A DNA stretch of 64,000 nt from Gorsachius magnificus (Eukaryota; Chordata; Aves; Pelecaniformes; Ardeidae): contig CM067087.1 in assembly GCA_034008185.1 (NCBI GenBank), forward strand, positions 43,852,590 to 43,916,589. Direction: 5' to 3'. The notes under the pieces are model-generated. The model saw nothing but the letters and a program-made list of their open reading frames with translations. It searched no databases and was not told where the DNA came from. Of the stretch, positions 61,701 through 64,000 are shown one piece after another. Made by a program: the position numbers and the translations under genes. Positions within the stretch are counted from its first letter, which is position 1. The number at the start of each line of letters is the position of its first letter.

Positions 61701-63732
61701 TGAGCCTAACTTACAGGGGAAAAGAAAATAAATTCTTATCAAGCCTAATAATATACATGTGCTGTATGAAAGCTCGCCTTAAGGTTAACAGAACTTGCAT
61801 TCCTATATGGGTGTAACACTGGTCACTGGAGAAAAAAAAGAAAAAAAAAGTGCTTTTTATAGAGATCAGACTACTAAAATATTGGTAAAGGTTTTCTACG
61901 GAAGTAAGAAATGGGTCTCAAGGCCTTTGCTGTTCCTCATGTCGCTAGCAACTCTGGCTCCCCTGCCGCTTAACCCTTATCCTTGGAAAAGAAGAGGTCT
62001 CGTCTCAGGTTCTCCTCTGGGAAGGAGAGCACTGCGCGTCATCTGGGGGTGGTGCGGGGTTGTGGTGTGAATGCCAAGCTCCGCATTACAAGGTTTACAT
62101 TTGGGACCATCTCAGAAGTGGCTCAATGCTGATTGCCTGTAGGCTTTGAACTAGATTCCTGCCCAGATTGATTCCTCCAGTCTTTGAGATGGGAGGGTGG
62201 GAGAAAAGGGAAGGAGCGAAGCATCCCTCGCTGCTCCCATTAGGCCAGTAATAAGGTGCATTCTCAAGGGCTTTCAGTCCTGCCTCCTTAATGTCGAGAC
62301 ACGAGCTTTGGCTCGTGTCTTCTTTCAGTGCCTGTGTAATTGCCAATTCTATTAGCAAAAATTGAACTTGCAATCTTCAGTATCAAAAAGCATCTAAATT
62401 AAAGGCTGAAATGCTTTACCTGCTATCTCTGCTACAAGGAGCTGCTAAGGGATGCACGCCGACCAAGCCAGTGAGTGATTTAAACAGCTAAAACCACACA
62501 GATTCAAAATGAAATCAATGAGGAGTAAAGATTACATACAGCACTACATTTGAAATCTTTTTTTTGTACACTTTTTTTGTGTGTATGCTGTACTTCCATG
62601 CCATATTTGCTACCCAGAAAACGTTATTTCGATGCCTGCGAGATGATACGAACCCAACTGTCCTTTCAGGCCCTCCGCTGGAAACCCTGCGCACCTCTGG
62701 GGGGGGGAAAAAAAAAAAAGCTTATATTTAAAAAAACCCAAACAACCAACTTGTACACAAACTCAGTATAAACATACATTTGTCCTTGACTCTCAAAATG
62801 ATCCAATTTGGTCACGTCTGGTAAGTAATAGAGCTTGGCCACCAGCCAGCGCCTGGGTCCTCCCGCAGTGATAGCGCCAGCCTCGTGTGATAACGAAGGC
62901 ACGTTCCCGGCTGATCTATGAGGCAATAAACATTCTGCTATCTGTAGCGAGAGCACGTGGCCGTAAAATGCAGCACGGAGGGTACGATACTGATACCGAC
63001 CCCCCCAACCACCCCCCCCCTCCTTCCCCTTCTTCAGCTTGAACAGAAAATTGCTTCACGCTGCTCAGGTGGAAGGCTGTAATTACCCTCATAAAAGAGG
63101 CACAAATAAAACCGTCACAAACAAATTAATCTAGTCACGCCTCACTGCTAAAGAGAAGTGTTTTATCAGCATTGTCTTAAACATGATTATTATTTCTAAT
63201 AGGCTGAACTGAATTTTAAACCGAGCTGCCATAAAAATGCTGTCTGTTGACAAATCAAAGGATAAAACAGTAACGGCCACAAATGCTGTTTCCCCACCAG
63301 CACCGAACACTGTCCCGGCTTGCAGCCGCATCAGCCTCATGGGATTTATGTTCTTATCGGCAGACAGATCAGTGATATTACTTCTATCATGGCTACAGTC
63401 ACCCACATACATATATAACCAAATGAGCAGATCATAACATCTCTTACCCACAAAGTACAACGACATCCTAACCTCTGACGATACTCAGGTGTACAACAGG
63501 GGTACGTAGATCTTGCCACCTGAAGAAGCGGTGGCGATGCTTTCCCAATGAACAGCACTTAAGAAGATGTCAGGACTTACACAGGATTATATTAAAGCCA
63601 AGGAAATTTCAGCGAAGCACTGCACTGATAAAATTCTTTCCATTTCTGTTTATCTATCGATTGGAAAGAGACAAACTGAACCAAATAGCAAAATTTATAT
63701 CTCCCCAAGGGACCACAACAGCAAGATCATAC
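58754..63732. other. Non-coding stretch with possible conserved elements
   Basis: AT-rich unique sequence. It contains C-rich tracts near 61,436 and 63,000-63,025, a perfect 10-bp-stem hairpin at 62,297-62,320, and two-strand open sequence at 63,131-63,466. No gene was recognised. Confidence 0.5.
62297..62320. repeat. Perfect hairpin with 10-bp stem and 4-nt loop
   Basis: AGACACGAGC, loop TTTG, GCTCGTGTCT. All ten base pairs match. Confidence 0.95.
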
Positions 63733-63783
63733 ATGACCTCTAGGGGTCCCTTCCAACCCAAAACATTCTATGATTCTATGATC
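63733..63783 (+). mobile_element. CR1 LINE 3' end
   Basis: GACCTCTAGGGGTCCCTTCC, then AACCCAAAACATTC, then TATGATTCTATGATC. About 50 bases of sense-strand CR1, nearly identical to the end at 28,714-28,762. Confidence 0.93.
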
Positions 63784-64000
63784 TAGGATACAGGTGGACA
63801 TGGCAAAGTTACAATCAGGGAAAATGGATAGCTGTCTGTGTACCTATGGCAATTTGATAAGGCTTTGCCAGATAGAAATAGGAGGTAGAAATAATCAGTA
63901 ACAATAATCTTTTCTTTGATTTTACCATTTGCTTTTAGGAAGAAAATAAAGGCAAGTCAGCCTAGTGATCATAGCTGAAAAATTATAGGTTCAATAGGCT
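63784..64000. other. Right edge of the window, nothing recognised
   Basis: Short AT-rich remainder with no coding or repeat signal. Confidence 0.5.

Overview
The window is nuclear DNA from a bird. The evidence is several CR1 retrotransposon fragments with the avian 3' end (ATTCTATGATTCTATGA and its complement), three solo LTRs of an endogenous-retrovirus family common in neoavian genomes, small introns with canonical GT-AG borders, and an avian-looking copy of a vertebrate ciliary gene. The species cannot be fixed from sequence alone; a neoavian, perhaps non-passerine, is a guess.

Left third (about 1-28,000): one gene, ZBBX (zinc finger B-box domain containing), on the minus strand. Nineteen coding exons were found by reading the minus strand directly. 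The ATG is at 23,328 and the TGA at 58-60. All splice phases agree across the chain, giving 2,301 coding bases, or 766 residues plus stop. The N-terminus ([18 protein letters not shown]), the YYWKYGQAG block, the [13 protein letters not shown] block, the [12 protein letters not shown] block and the acidic C-terminus support the identification. The main oddity is the name-giving zinc finger. The exon that should open the B-box reads [15 protein letters not shown] where mammalian ZBBX has a Cys-x2-Cys pair, and the next B-box exon (about 33 residues in mammals) was not found in the 6.4 kb intron that should hold it. The exons on either side join in frame. That intron also holds two CR1 pieces and a very GC-rich minisatellite block ending in an A-rich tail.

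A CpG-rich block at about 26,990-27,690, upstream of the first coding exon, is the best candidate for the ZBBX promoter. A second, weaker GC-rich block lies at 28,400-28,690.

Middle and right (about 28,700-64,000): mostly non-coding, with no gene I can name. It holds two neighbouring solo LTRs (28,925-29,489 and 29,629-30,156), a third solo LTR of a related subfamily (58,194-58,753), CR1 fragments, simple repeats, short tandem duplications, perfect short hairpins, and stretches that look like conserved non-coding elements. One exon-like minus-strand reading frame (36,493-36,736) has a good splice acceptor and could be the last exon of an unrecognised upstream gene, but this is weak. No CRISPR array, bacterial operon, complete provirus or RNA gene was seen.
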